The notes beneath the pieces are model-generated. The model had not been told where the DNA came from. It saw nothing but the letters and a program-made list of their open reading frames with translations, and ran no database searches. From Candidatus Minthosoma equi (GTDB taxonomy: Bacteria > Bacteroidota > Bacteroidia > Bacteroidales > Bacteroidaceae), in NCBI GenBank assembly GCA_018064885.1, contig JAGHUI010000045.1:1-64000 (forward strand): a stretch of 64,000 nucleotides of DNA. Direction: 5' to 3'. Shown one piece after another: positions 1-7,904 of this stretch. Position numbers and translations under genes: made by a program. Each line of letters starts with the position of its first letter. Position 1 is the stretch's first letter.

Positions 1-2
1 TC

Positions 3-77
3 TTCGAGACCCTTATTAACCGTTCTGATAAACTTCAGCATTTTATACAGATTTATGAACTAAAAATGGCGAGTTAA
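3..77 (+). CDS. C-terminal end of an unidentified protein (cut by window start)
   Basis: The frame starting at base 3 is open from the window edge to a TAA at 75-77 and would encode the last 24 residues of a protein, ending ELKMAS. The composition looks protein-like, but 24 residues are too few to assign a family. It lies upstream of, and in the same direction as, the surface-lipoprotein cassette. It could also be a chance open frame. Confidence 0.35.
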   Translation, partial: FETLINRSDKLQHFIQIYELKMAS

Positions 78-138
78 GGAACTTGCGAAACTTGAATTAT
101 AATAATATAAGACATCTAAAGCAACCGGTAGGGTGTGT

Positions 139-164
139 GGTTTCGGTTTCAGAAACCTGAAACC
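139..164. repeat. GTTTC palindrome, left flank of lipoprotein cassette
   Basis: The sequence is a nested palindrome: two GGTTTC words, then two GAAACC words. It contains GTTTCAGAAAC, an 11-mer found again at 2612-2622 on the other side of the lipoprotein gene. GTAGGGT sits just before it (128-134), and its reverse complement ACCCTAC sits at 2636-2642. It may be a cassette boundary or the terminator of the upstream gene. Confidence 0.45.
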
Positions 165-235
165 TAAGTGTTCGATTTTGCGCATTCCGCTGTCCTAAAT
201 TTCCTCAGAAGTATTTTTTTTGGATTAAGTTGCTG

Positions 236-262
236 TTGTTTGGGAAATTTTCTGTAACTTTG
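236..262 (+). promoter_or_regulatory. Promoter of leader ORF / lipoprotein cassette
   Basis: A perfect Bacteroidota -7 box (TAACTTTG, 255-262) is preceded by a TTG-containing -33-like element near 236. It is the only consensus promoter before the leader ORF at 314, the terminator at 479-521, the 51-aa peptide gene and the lipoprotein gene. Transcription should start near base 268. Confidence 0.65.
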
Positions 263-313
263 AAATCCGAAAAGAAATCTATTGCAAACCAGAACAAGTT
301 AATAACCTAAATT

Positions 314-445
314 ATGCCCTACACAACTCCTGCATACGCACTTCGCAAAGAAGCCTGCCTCTCCCTCTGCCTCTCTCCAATGGGCAAGGACAGCATTTGG
401 TCTTCTGAACGCTTGTTTTGCGCTATAGGGGGGGGGTGCAAGTGA
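314..445 (+). CDS. Putative 43-aa leader peptide with G9 tract
   Basis: A 43-codon ORF starts about 45 nt after the predicted transcription start and ends 33 nt before a strong intrinsic terminator. The peptide begins MPYTTPAYALRKEACLSLC and ends AIGGGCK. A run of nine G residues (428-436) encodes the three glycines. Loss of one G would read through to a longer peptide ending in the terminator hairpin, while a gain of one gives an early stop. The position between promoter and terminator suggests a regulatory leader peptide; I do not recognise the family, and it may be non-coding. Confidence 0.35.
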   Translation: MPYTTPAYALRKEACLSLCLSPMGKDSIWSSERLFCAIGGGCK

Positions 446-478
446 TTTAATTTCAAGCAATTACAACAAACTATACAG

Positions 479-521
479 CCTGCTGCGAGCACTCTATGCG
501 AGTGTTTGCAGCAGGTTTTTT
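479..521 (+). terminator. Intrinsic terminator / possible attenuator
   Basis: CCTGCTGC (479-486) pairs with GCAGCAGG (508-515), with further pairing of CACTC and GAGTG inside the loop, followed by six T. It stands between the promoter at 255-262 and the genes at 572 and 759. Those genes have no consensus promoter of their own, which fits conditional read-through. Confidence 0.75.
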
Positions 522-571
522 GCGTGAACACACTTAACATATCAAAATAACTAAATTAACATCTAACAACA

Positions 572-727
572 ATGAAAAAGAAAAACTACGAAAAACCTCA
601 GATCCAGGTCATCGAGGTAGACCAGACAGACATCATCTGTGCAAGTCCAGAACAACTGGGAGAAGGTGATCCAATCTTCGGCAGCTCATCCGCAAAAGAC
701 AGACTCTTCTTCGACGAAGAGTATTAA
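572..727 (+). CDS. 51-aa small protein preceding surface lipoprotein
   Basis: This ORF encodes MKKKNYEKPQIQVIEVDQ followed by TDIICASPEQ, ending DRLFFDEEY. It has no signal peptide or membrane segment, a lysine-rich start, an acidic tail and a single Cys (residue 23). Short proteins opening MKK-YEKP-I-V are, to my knowledge, common and uncharacterised in Prevotella and Bacteroides, often next to surface-lipoprotein genes. It lies 31 nt before the lipoprotein gene and 50 nt after the terminator hairpin, so the two are probably co-transcribed. Function unknown; a peptide precursor or a chaperone-like partner are both speculation. Confidence 0.7.
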   Translation: MKKKNYEKPQIQVIEVDQTDIICASPEQLGEGDPIFGSSSAKDRLFFDEEY

Positions 728-758
728 GTACTAACCATCAAAAACAAGCAATAAAACA

Positions 759-2417
759 ATGAAAAATACAATGAAGACCTTGCTTGCCCTGATGGCAGGC
801 GTAATGACATTCTCTGCTTGTAGCAACGAGGATGTACTGACAAACGAGAACACTAACCCTGAGGCAAAGCCAATCCTCACCTTCAATGCTTCTACCGAGA
901 GCGATGGCGCTACACGTGCCACTATCGATGTCTTGGCTATCAAGTGGCAGGCAGGCGATGCCATCCTGATGATGGACGGCACCAACAGCAGCAAGTATAA
1001 CCTCGATGCAGGGTGCGAGGGCACAACATCTGGTACCTTCACCAGGGATGGCGGATCTACCGCTGTATCAGGTGAAAATATCTATGCGCTCTATCCATAT
1101 TCAGAAGGCTCATTACAACACACTGCTAACCTAGAGGATGCTCAGGCAGCAGCAGAGGGTATTGATGGCGTTTTAAACAATTTGGAACAGTGGAAAGACG
1201 ATATAGATGAAACTAAAACATATGCTTCAAATTTACTTGAGGATGAATTAAACGACAAGAAAAGTAGTATGAACGTTGAAGGCATCTCCGCAGAGAACCA
1301 GGCCATCATTATTGCATACCTCTTGGGTGAGAATATCGGAGTACCTGCTCCTGTACTTAGCGGTAGCAGTATCACTAACGTAACCCTTCCAGCTTTTCAG
1401 ACAGTAGCAGCAGGTCAGACCGTTGACCCTAAGGCTGTGCTGATGGTGGCTAAGGCAGATGGCGAAGATCTGGCTTTCAAGAACGTATGCTCGTACGTGA
1501 AGGTGACTCCTACCGTAGCATGCAAGAAGATTGAGGTGCGTGCAATGGGTGCATACCTCGCTGGCACATTTACCGTAGCTGACGTAACAGCTCCTGAGGC
1601 ATCTAGTATTTCAGGTGGCACATCTGTTGTCACCCTTCAGGCACAGTCAGGTGAGCTCGAAGCAGGTACCTATTACATCGCTGTGCTTCCTGGCACAAAA
1701 AGCAATGGAATCGAGGTAAGATTCTATACCAGCGCTGAAACCTTCAACTACAACATACGCAGCACGTCATTCGAGTTTGTGCGCAGCAAGGTGCATAGTG
1801 GTGGTAACAACAGCGGTGCTTTAGGTACTACCTGGTCGAAGAATACATCCTACAATAGGTGGTCAGATGCTAATTACATCAACGCAAAAACCGTTACTAT
1901 CTCAACGGGTGTATCAGGTACTATGCCAGCAGGTGCAAAAGCATTGAACAACGATAATACACTTTGGTCAAGAAAGGATGCTGAGTACAACTATTATATC
2001 GAGACTTCCGCCAGCAAAATTGTGACTACGAATATGCGAGAAGCTTTCTGTTATTTAAAAAACGTGGAATCTTATACCGGCCTTGACAAATTGGACGTTT
2101 CTGATGTAAGTACATTTGACGGCTGTTTCCAAGAGAATAGGAATGCATTAGCATCGCTTGACCTCTCTTCATGGCAAATTAATCCAGCAGCTAATACTAA
2201 ACAAATGTTTAAAAACTGTATGAGTCTATCCAGCCTGACAATTAATAATAGTTTCCATTATGGATACAATGTGATTGATAGAATTGGTCAGGAGCTTCCT
2301 GATGGACAGTATTGTATAATCAAAGGCGTGACAGATGAAGCTGTGAAGAACGATCTCAATCGGCCCGGATCGAGCTATAATGCTACATACACTAAGTTCA
2401 AGTTTGAGGGTGAGTAA
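759..2417 (+). CDS. Fimbrillin-like / BspA-type surface lipoprotein
   Basis: A 552-aa protein with a type II signal peptide (lipobox FSAC, acylated Cys21). The segment after it (TFNASTES, ATRAT, WQAGDAI, about residues 40-70) resembles the start of Bacteroidales fimbrillin-like (Mfa/FimA superfamily) domains, which continue to roughly residue 340. A charged, helical insert (about 125-193) interrupts it. The C-terminal part (about 425-520; LDVSDVSTFDGCF, SLDLSSW, KQMFKNCMSL) matches the DUF285/BspA-type leucine-rich repeat pattern. It is probably an outer-membrane-exposed adhesin or pilus-related protein. A terminator follows at 2440-2480. The domain combination is read by eye and the exact family is uncertain. 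Confidence 0.8.
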   Translation: MKNTMKTLLALMAGVMTFSACSNEDVLTNENTNPEAKPILTFNASTESDGATRATIDVLAIKWQAGDAILMMDGTNSSKYNLDAGCEGTTSGTFTRDGGSTAVSGENIYALYPYSEGSLQHTANLEDAQAAAEGIDGVLNNLEQWKDDIDETKTYASNLLEDELNDKKSSMNVEGISAENQAIIIAYLLGENIGVPAPVLSGSSITNVTLPAFQTVAAGQTVDPKAVLMVAKADGEDLAFKNVCSYVKVTPTVACKKIEVRAMGAYLAGTFTVADVTAPEASSISGGTSVVTLQAQSGELEAGTYYIAVLPGTKSNGIEVRFYTSAETFNYNIRSTSFEFVRSKVHSGGNNSGALGTTWSKNTSYNRWSDANYINAKTVTISTGVSGTMPAGAKALNNDNTLWSRKDAEYNYYIETSASKIVTTNMREAFCYLKNVESYTGLDKLDVSDVSTFDGCFQENRNALASLDLSSWQINPAANTKQMFKNCMSLSSLTINNSFHYGYNVIDRIGQELPDGQYCIIKGVTDEAVKNDLNRPGSSYNATYTKFKFEGE

Positions 2418-2439
2418 TCATCGATAAACATCATACAAT

Positions 2440-2480
2440 AGAGCATCCACTTCTTAGCAGTATGAGGTGGATGCTCTTTT
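2440..2480 (+). terminator. Terminator of the lipoprotein gene
   Basis: An 11-bp perfect stem, AGAGCATCCAC (2440-2450) with GTGGATGCTCT (2467-2477), is followed by TTTT. It lies 23 nt after the lipoprotein stop codon. Confidence 0.85.
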
Positions 2481-2524
2481 GTGTTCGAGGAGTCACGGGG
2501 ACAGGTTTACCTGACTCACAACAT

Positions 2525-2642
2525 AGAACGAGAGGGAATCACGGCGTGGTTTCCTCTCGTTCTATTATATCTCTTTCCGACTTTCTCAATCCAAAGGGTT
2601 TCACGGTTTCATAGTTTCAGAAACTTTTATGTGAAACCCTAC
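2525..2642. repeat. Two consecutive hairpins, right flank of cassette
   Basis: The first hairpin pairs 2525-2538 with 2550-2563 (14 bp with one G-T). The second pairs AGGGTTTCAC (2595-2604) with GTGAAACCCT (2631-2640) and encloses AGTTTCAGAAACT. Neither has a proper T-run. The second resembles, in inverted orientation, the GTTTC palindrome at 139-164. The rest of 2418-2745 holds only the two terminators listed here. Confidence 0.5.
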
Positions 2643-2692
2643 GAATATACTCATTCTAATCGCGATTATGTTAAATTATGATTATTTGAATT

Positions 2693-2720
2693 AAAGCAGC
2701 CCCCTATAGAGCCTGCTTTT
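2693..2720 (-). terminator. Terminator after the HU-LysM gene
   Basis: AAAGCAG (2693-2699) pairs with CTGCTTT (2713-2719). On the minus strand it follows the stop of the HU-TM-LysM gene by about 26 nt; only a short T-run follows on that strand. Confidence 0.5.
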
Positions 2721-2745
2721 AATATATAAAAAATAAATTGCTATT

Positions 2746-4110
2746 TTATGGTAAAAAAACTTTGGCTCCAATTGGAACATTGTTGGGATCAGTAAATGCA
2801 TTAAGGCGTATGATTGAATTTACTGAATCTTTTGTTCCATAGTAACGCTGTGAAATCTTTGTGAGAGATTCTCCGCGTTGAATGATATGAATTTTTGGTT
2901 CCTTTGTTTCTGCAACTTCATTATTTTCAACTTTAGTTTCTTTCTGTTCTTTGGCTTTGTCTTCTACGATATTTGAATTCTCATTCTGTTGATTGGTTTT
3001 AACAGAATCTTTCGGATTGACTATGTTTTTTTCTTTTGTTGGTTGAGAATCATTTTTAACATCAATCTTTTGTTCAGCTAAAGATACTTTTTCAACTGAT
3101 TCTATGGAAGTTGATGTTTTATATATAAAGAAAAAGATAATGCCAGCTACAAGAAGAAAAACAACGGAGACAATCCATTTCTTTGTTTTGTTCTTATTAG
3201 AATTTACAGAATTTTTCTTTTGTATTTCTTCAGGAACAATTGTGTTTTCTGTGGAAGCGTTTGTATTCTCTGTATTCACGTTTGCGCTTTCTGCTGTAGA
3301 AACACTTTCGTTCTCGGAAATTGCAATATTGTGTTCGGCAGGAACAGGAGCTTCTGGAGCATCGCATACAGGGGAATCTTCACTTGTCGGTGTCTCCTCA
3401 ACTATTGTATGATTCTCCGGAATGGAATTGCTTTCAAGTCGCTCAAGGAGTTTCTCAAGACGCACTTTTTCCGAATTTGCTTTCTTCGCTTCTTCGACTA
3501 TTTGATCAAGATGAGACTTAGCTTTCTCATATTGCTGACGGATGTCTTCTATGCTTTCTGGTGTGGAAATAAGAAAATCAATTCCTGCGAATTCATCGGT
3601 GGATTTTTCTATTTCCTGCGGTTCTTCTGCATTGATTGCATCGATAAATGTTTCTTCTGCAATAGAATCTTCTTTAGACTCTGCTATAGGAACTGTTACA
3701 GGTTCTTCTACAGATGCAGGTTCTTCTACAGATGCAGGCTCTTCTACAGGCGCAGGCTCGTCAACCATAGTTTCTAACGGTTCTGCAACGATGATGGCAT
3801 CTGTTTCTGTATCGATTTTCTTGCTATTCAGCTTTTCGACTACAGAGTCTTCTGGCGTAAAAGAGACCTTCTTATATCCGGAAATGACGATTCTATCGCC
3901 TGTATTTACGTCAATGCTTTCTCTGCTTTCTACATCTATCAGCTTGAACGTTCCAAGTCCTTTTATCTTTATTATTTCCTCGCCCATATAAAGAGCGTCA
4001 ACAATAGTGTCAAAGAATGCTTTAGAGAATTGCTCTGAAACCTTCTTGGACACTCCTGACTTCTGCGAGAGAGATTCTGCGATATGTTGAAATGAAAGTT
4101 TTTCGTTCAT
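2746..4110 (-). CDS. HU-domain / transmembrane / LysM fusion protein
   Basis: 454 aa. Residues 1-95 form an HU/IHF-like DNA-binding domain, including GLGTFKLIDVESR and the arm-like VISGYKKVSFTP. A Glu/Pro-rich linker with imperfect EEPASV repeats follows (115-140), then a coiled-coil-like stretch (186-226), a Ser/Thr/Glu-rich linker, a lysine-flanked membrane helix (311-331), a second polar linker and a C-terminal LysM domain (407-453; IIQRGESLTKISQRYYG). The positive-inside rule predicts a cytoplasmic HU domain and a periplasmic LysM, so the protein could link DNA to peptidoglycan. It is the last gene of the ftsY-rimO-HU run, 6 nt after the HU gene. Domain calls are firm; the tethering role is inference. 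Confidence 0.85.
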   Translation of the reverse strand: MNEKLSFQHIAESLSQKSGVSKKVSEQFSKAFFDTIVDALYMGEEIIKIKGLGTFKLIDVESRESIDVNTGDRIVISGYKKVSFTPEDSVVEKLNSKKIDTETDAIIVAEPLETMVDEPAPVEEPASVEEPASVEEPVTVPIAESKEDSIAEETFIDAINAEEPQEIEKSTDEFAGIDFLISTPESIEDIRQQYEKAKSHLDQIVEEAKKANSEKVRLEKLLERLESNSIPENHTIVEETPTSEDSPVCDAPEAPVPAEHNIAISENESVSTAESANVNTENTNASTENTIVPEEIQKKNSVNSNKNKTKKWIVSVVFLLVAGIIFFFIYKTSTSIESVEKVSLAEQKIDVKNDSQPTKEKNIVNPKDSVKTNQQNENSNIVEDKAKEQKETKVENNEVAETKEPKIHIIQRGESLTKISQRYYGTKDSVNSIIRLNAFTDPNNVPIGAKVFLP

Positions 4111-4116
4111 GATTTG

Positions 4117-4395
4117 TTATTCCATATTTAAGCGTTCTTTCAACACAGGACTCATCTTGTATGACAATGTAGTTTTGGGCGGAATGATTATAAATGATTT
4201 CGTTGTGGGATTGAACATCTTTCTCCGTGCTTTTTCACGAGGCTCAAATGTGCCAAATCCTTGTACGTTAATAGAATCACCAGAAGCGATGTCGTCAAGA
4301 ATAACATCAATAAGCTGATTTACCAATTCCTTGACATCTGCTGTCTCGAAATTAGTCTTTTGTGATACTTTCTCTAAAAAATCTTTATTATTCAT
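4117..4395 (-). CDS. HU/IHF family DNA-binding protein
   Basis: A 92-aa protein of normal HU length. The N-terminal helices run from NNKDFLEKVSQK to DVILDDIASGD. The family signature follows: GFGTFEPREKARRKMFNP, then the DNA-contacting arm and IIPPKTTLSYKMSP. HU proteins bend and compact DNA as dimers. The start overlaps the end of rimO by 4 nt and the stop lies 6 nt from the HU-LysM gene, so all are probably co-transcribed. The membrane fusion protein could form mixed dimers with this one; that is speculation. Confidence 0.9.
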   Translation of the reverse strand: MNNKDFLEKVSQKTNFETADVKELVNQLIDVILDDIASGDSINVQGFGTFEPREKARRKMFNPTTKSFIIIPPKTTLSYKMSPVLKERLNME

Positions 4396-5693
4396 TTAAT
4401 AACTGTTCCGTATAAATCAAAATCATCAGAATCTGTAATTCTCACGTTGTAGAAGCATCCTTTGCGAAGGGTTTTCTCTGAAATAGGAATCAGCACTTCA
4501 GGATCCACATCAGGAGAGTCAAATTCTGTTCTTCCCACATAATACCCCCCTTCTTTGCGGTCAATTATAACCTTCAAGGTTTGATTGACCTTTTGTGCCT
4601 GAACCTCTGCTGAAATACTTTGCTGGATATCCATGAGCTCGCCGAGTCTTCTTTGTTTTTCCTCGTCAGAAATTTCGTCCTTGTATTTCTTTTGTGCTGG
4701 TGTACCGATTTCTTCAGAATATGCAAAAGCGCCCATTCTATCGAACTTTGCCCAGCGAACAAACTCTTTGAGTTCCTCGAATTCATCGGGGCCTTCGCCG
4801 GGGAAACCAACCATTAAAGTTGTACGTAGGCTTATTCCTGGCACTTCAGCTCTTATTCGCTTTATCAGATCGTAAGTATGTTCCTTATCAACATGTCGCT
4901 GCATTTTTGTCAGCACATTTGTTGACACATGTTGAAGGGCTATGTCAAGGTATTTGCATACGTTCTTTCTCTCGCGAATCACGCGAAGAAGATCCCATGG
5001 GAAATTCATTGGATAAGCATAATGCAGGCGAATCCATTTCACGCCTTTGATGTCGCTGATACGCTCTACCAATTCGCAGATTCGCTGTTCTCCGTAAAGA
5101 TCAAGCCCATAATATGTCAACTCTTGAGCTATAATCTGGAATTCCTTAACACCTTCACTTACCAGATGCTCAACTTCTGCTACAATATCCTCGATTGGAC
5201 GTGACTTATGATGTCCTGTGATGATTGGGATAGCACAATATGCACAATGGCGATCACATCCTTCTGAGATTTTCACATAAGCATAGTGCTTTGGAGTGGT
5301 TAAACGGCGCTCATACTGATGTTCTTTCTTGTATGTTTTGCCAAGATCGCTGACAAGTTCTGTCCAATTGAATTTTCCGTAGAATTTGTCAACTTGAGGT
5401 ATCTCCTTTCCAAGCTCTTTCATGAAACGCTGAGAAAGGCATCCCATTACATAAAGCTGACGCACTCTACCCTCTTCTTTTGCTTGACACAGTTCCAGAA
5501 TCATGTTGACGCTTTCTTCCTGAGCATCAGCAATGAAACCACATGTATTCACGACAACAATCTCTCCCTGAGGGTTTTCGCTGTCATGAGTAACATGGTA
5601 TCCGTTCAATTCTAACTGGCGTATAAGTCGTTCTGAATCAACAAGATTCTTGGAACATCCAAGTGTAATTATGTCAATTGTGTTTTTTCTCAT
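4392..5693 (-). CDS. rimO: Ribosomal protein S12 methylthiotransferase RimO
   Basis: 433 aa, full length for the family. It adds a methylthio group to an aspartate of ribosomal protein S12 using two iron-sulfur clusters and S-adenosylmethionine. The N-terminal UPF0004 domain carries cluster ligands Cys13, Cys51 and Cys85. The radical-SAM motif CDRHCAYC supplies Cys146, Cys150 and Cys153. A TRAM-like RNA-binding domain closes the protein (about 370-433). The opening (IDIITLGCSKNLVDSE) and overall length favour RimO over MiaB. It overlaps ftsY upstream and the HU gene downstream by 4 nt each, indicating translational coupling. Confidence 0.93.
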   Translation of the reverse strand: MRKNTIDIITLGCSKNLVDSERLIRQLELNGYHVTHDSENPQGEIVVVNTCGFIADAQEESVNMILELCQAKEEGRVRQLYVMGCLSQRFMKELGKEIPQVDKFYGKFNWTELVSDLGKTYKKEHQYERRLTTPKHYAYVKISEGCDRHCAYCAIPIITGHHKSRPIEDIVAEVEHLVSEGVKEFQIIAQELTYYGLDLYGEQRICELVERISDIKGVKWIRLHYAYPMNFPWDLLRVIRERKNVCKYLDIALQHVSTNVLTKMQRHVDKEHTYDLIKRIRAEVPGISLRTTLMVGFPGEGPDEFEELKEFVRWAKFDRMGAFAYSEEIGTPAQKKYKDEISDEEKQRRLGELMDIQQSISAEVQAQKVNQTLKVIIDRKEGGYYVGRTEFDSPDVDPEVLIPISEKTLRKGCFYNVRITDSDDFDLYGTVIK

Positions 5694-6646
5694 TCTCCAA
5701 ACAAACTGTTGACAAATTCTTTGCGGTTGAATGGTTGCAGGTCTTCCATTCCCTCTCCAAGTCCAATATAGCGTACTGGGATCTTAAACTGGTCGCTTAT
5801 ACCAATAACGACGCCACCTTTGGCTGTACCATCAAGTTTAGTAATCGCCATTGATGATACTTCTGTTGCTTTTGTGAACTGTTTAGCTTGTTCAAAAGCA
5901 TTCTGTCCTGTTGAGCCATCAAGAACGAGCATCACGTCGTCAGGAATGTTTCCAGTAACCTTTGTCACAGCATTCTTTATCTTTGTAAGCTCATTCATCA
6001 AGCCCACTTTATTATGAAGACGTCCAGCTGTATCAATAATTACGACATCAGCATTATTAGCTTTGGCAGAAGATACAGAGTCAAATGCTACGCTTGCAGG
6101 ATCGCTGCCCATTTGCTGTTTCACAACAGGCACGCCTACCCTTTCGCCCCATATACAAAGCTGTTCAACAGCAGCAGCACGGAATGTGTCAGCAGCGCCA
6201 AGATACACTTTGAGACCTGCTTGCTTAAACTGGTAAGCCAGCTTTCCTATTGTTGTTGTCTTACCTACACCATTCACTCCTACCACAAGTATTACGTATG
6301 GTTTGTGAGCGTCTGCAGGAATCTGGAATCCTTCTGTGTCATCAGTATTGTTCTCTGTCAACAATGATGCAATCTCTTCGCGAAGAATACGATTAAGTTC
6401 GGAAGTGCCTACATATTTATTGCGAGCAACTCTCTCTTCTATTCTACGAATGATTTCGAGAGTGGTATCCACACCAACATCGCTTGTGATAAGCACCTCT
6501 TCGAGATTGTCAAGTACATCATCATCTACTTTTGACTTACCCGCAACTGCACGTGCAAGCTTATCGAAAACACTTGCCTTGGTTGTAGCCAAACCATTAT
6601 CAAGAGTTTCTTTCTTTTTTTTTGTAAACAAATCGAAGAATCCCAT
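5690..6646 (-). CDS. ftsY: Signal recognition particle receptor FtsY
   Basis: 318-aa SRP-GTPase that docks ribosome-nascent-chain/SRP complexes at the inner membrane. It has the compact NG core without the long acidic A domain of E. coli: a short Lys-rich start, a helical N domain (to about 95), P-loop GVNGVGKTT (123-131), DTAGR (205-209) and [10 protein letters not shown] (269-278). First gene of the ftsY-rimO-HU-HU/LysM run. A consensus promoter lies 51 nt upstream (6697-6704), and the ribosomal-protein operon in front has its own terminator. Confidence 0.95.
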   Translation of the reverse strand: MGFFDLFTKKKKETLDNGLATTKASVFDKLARAVAGKSKVDDDVLDNLEEVLITSDVGVDTTLEIIRRIEERVARNKYVGTSELNRILREEIASLLTENNTDDTEGFQIPADAHKPYVILVVGVNGVGKTTTIGKLAYQFKQAGLKVYLGAADTFRAAAVEQLCIWGERVGVPVVKQQMGSDPASVAFDSVSSAKANNADVVIIDTAGRLHNKVGLMNELTKIKNAVTKVTGNIPDDVMLVLDGSTGQNAFEQAKQFTKATEVSSMAITKLDGTAKGGVVIGISDQFKIPVRYIGLGEGMEDLQPFNRKEFVNSLFGE

Positions 6647-6696
6647 AATTTTTCTTTCTATATTTGAACAACTTTATTGGTACTTGTTTAAGAGTA

Positions 6697-6704
6697 CAAA
6701 ATTA
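6697..6704 (-). promoter_or_regulatory. Promoter of the ftsY operon
   Basis: The minus strand reads TAATTTTG, a match to the Bacteroidota -7 box TAnnTTTG. It lies between the terminator at 6760-6788 and the ftsY start, so ftsY begins a separate transcription unit. Confidence 0.6.
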
Positions 6705-6759
6705 CAGATATTCATTGAGAATTCAAAGAAAATACCGATAAAACCGCACTTTTTCATAT

Positions 6760-6788
6760 AAAAAAGCCTCCCCACGAATGGAGAGGCT
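6760..6788 (-). terminator. Terminator of the rpmB-rpmG-DUF4295 operon
   Basis: On the minus strand, AGCCTCTCC pairs with GGGGAGGCT (one mismatch), followed by a T-run (six A on the plus strand at 6760-6765). It separates the ribosomal-protein genes from ftsY. Confidence 0.75.
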
Positions 6789-6865
6789 ATATTTATTTGA
6801 ATTCAGCAGATATAATAATATCAAAGCTGAATGATTTCAAATATTGTGTTCCTTCGAGCAGGATA

Positions 6866-7015
6866 TTACTTGAAGAATTCCTTTACCTGTTCTGCTGGAA
6901 CCATTTTCTCTTCGAATGCATAAGCACCAGTCTTTGGAGACTTAAACATCTTGATGACCTTTGTGTAAGAGCGACCATCTTTATTCTGGAGGGTTGCAAC
7001 GGTTTTCTTTGCCAT
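6866..7015 (-). CDS. DUF4295 family small protein
   Basis: A 49-aa basic protein starting MAKKTVATLQNKDGRSYTKV and ending VKEFFK. It matches, from memory, the DUF4295 family: about 50-residue Bacteroidota-only proteins encoded directly after rpmG. It lies 10 nt downstream of rpmG and is the last gene before the operon terminator. The location and basic composition suggest association with the ribosome, but no function is established. Confidence 0.85.
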   Translation of the reverse strand: MAKKTVATLQNKDGRSYTKVIKMFKSPKTGAYAFEEKMVPAEQVKEFFK

Positions 7016-7025
7016 ATCTGTCTAA

Positions 7026-7214
7026 TTATTTAATCTCCTTATGAACTGTCATTCTCTTAAGGATTGGGTTATACTTCTTGAGCTCCAAACGGTCTGGAGT
7101 GTTCTTGCGGTTCTTTGTAGTAATGTAACGTGATGTTCCTGGAAGACCGCTATCCTTCATCTCTGTGCACTCGAGGATTACCTGTACACGATTGCCTTTA
7201 GCTTTCTTTGCCAT
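7026..7214 (-). CDS. rpmG: 50S ribosomal protein L33
   Basis: 62 aa, of typical bacterial L33 length. [20 protein letters not shown] and [20 protein letters not shown] are family hallmarks, and the C-terminus reads [13 protein letters not shown]. The Cys-x-x-Cys pairs found in some L33 paralogues are absent, so this is the zinc-independent form. It lies 24 nt downstream of rpmB and 10 nt before the DUF4295 gene. Confidence 0.95.
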   Translation of the reverse strand: MAKKAKGNRVQVILECTEMKDSGLPGTSRYITTKNRKNTPDRLELKKYNPILKRMTVHKEIK

Positions 7215-7238
7215 AGTCTTTTTTCCTTACTTTAATGA

Positions 7239-7499
7239 TTAACCAATAACCTGGATGTCCTTCCATTCAACGATACCCTTCTTAACAGCCTGCTTGAGAG
7301 CTGCATCAAGACCGATACGATTGATGATACGCAAACCTGCTGCACTTACCTTGAGTACAATCCAGCAATCTTCCTCTACATAGTAGAATTTCTTTGTGAA
7401 CAAGTTGACATTGAACTGTCTCTTTGTTCTACGCAATGAGTGTGAAACGTTGTTACCACCCATCGCAGTCTTACCAGTAATCTGACAAATTTTTGACAT
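7239..7499 (-). CDS. rpmB: 50S ribosomal protein L28
   Basis: 86 aa. The start [20 protein letters not shown] and the block [17 protein letters not shown] are typical of L28, and ISAAGL-type residues follow ([14 protein letters not shown]). It is the first protein gene of the rpmB-rpmG-DUF4295 operon, just downstream of tRNA-Arg on the same strand, with which it may share the promoter at 7729-7736. Confidence 0.95.
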   Translation of the reverse strand: MSKICQITGKTAMGGNNVSHSLRRTKRQFNVNLFTKKFYYVEEDCWIVLKVSAAGLRIINRIGLDAALKQAVKKGIVEWKDIQVIG

Positions 7500-7582
7500 T
7501 GTAGTAATTTTTAATAATTCTGTTAATCCTGACCAAATGGACTTGAACCGTCCCGAAGGTTTCGGATAGGGACTTTCCCTTG

Positions 7583-7656
<74 letters not shown>

Positions 7657-7728
7657 ATCCTTTTTGGATATTGTGTGACAAGCCACACAAAATGTTAGCA
7701 TAGATATCACCTACGCAATTAGCGAATG

Positions 7729-7736
7729 CAAAGTTA
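7729..7736 (-). promoter_or_regulatory. Promoter of tRNA-Arg (and perhaps rpmB)
   Basis: TAACTTTG on the minus strand, 72 nt before the tRNA. The remaining bases to the pgi stop (7737-7904) are AT-rich with nothing further recognised. Confidence 0.65.
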
Positions 7737-7904
7737 GGAAATTTATTCAAACTACACAAACATAGTTAGAATAAATTCCCTATCTTTTTCACATTTTAGT
7801 AAATTTACAACATTTTCTTGTCTAAATCCGCTTATAGAAAGCATATCCTTAGCAAGAACGTATTAAATCTAAAAGCAAGATGCTTATATATTTAAATATG
7901 TGTA

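Noticed and set aside
2481-2681. Plus-strand frame of 66 codons after the lipoprotein terminator
   Set aside because: Starts with TTG inside the terminator's T-run and runs through two hairpins; no family resemblance.
3220-3777. Plus-strand frame of 185 codons rich in Cys, Phe and Arg
   Set aside because: Shadow of the HU-LysM gene; its repeats come from the tandem EEPASV-coding segment.
7505-7580. tRNA-like T-arm sequence (GGTTCAAGTCC on the minus strand) downstream of tRNA-Arg
   Set aside because: No matching acceptor or anticodon arm could be built; perhaps a relic of a second tRNA or a terminator stem, not a gene.
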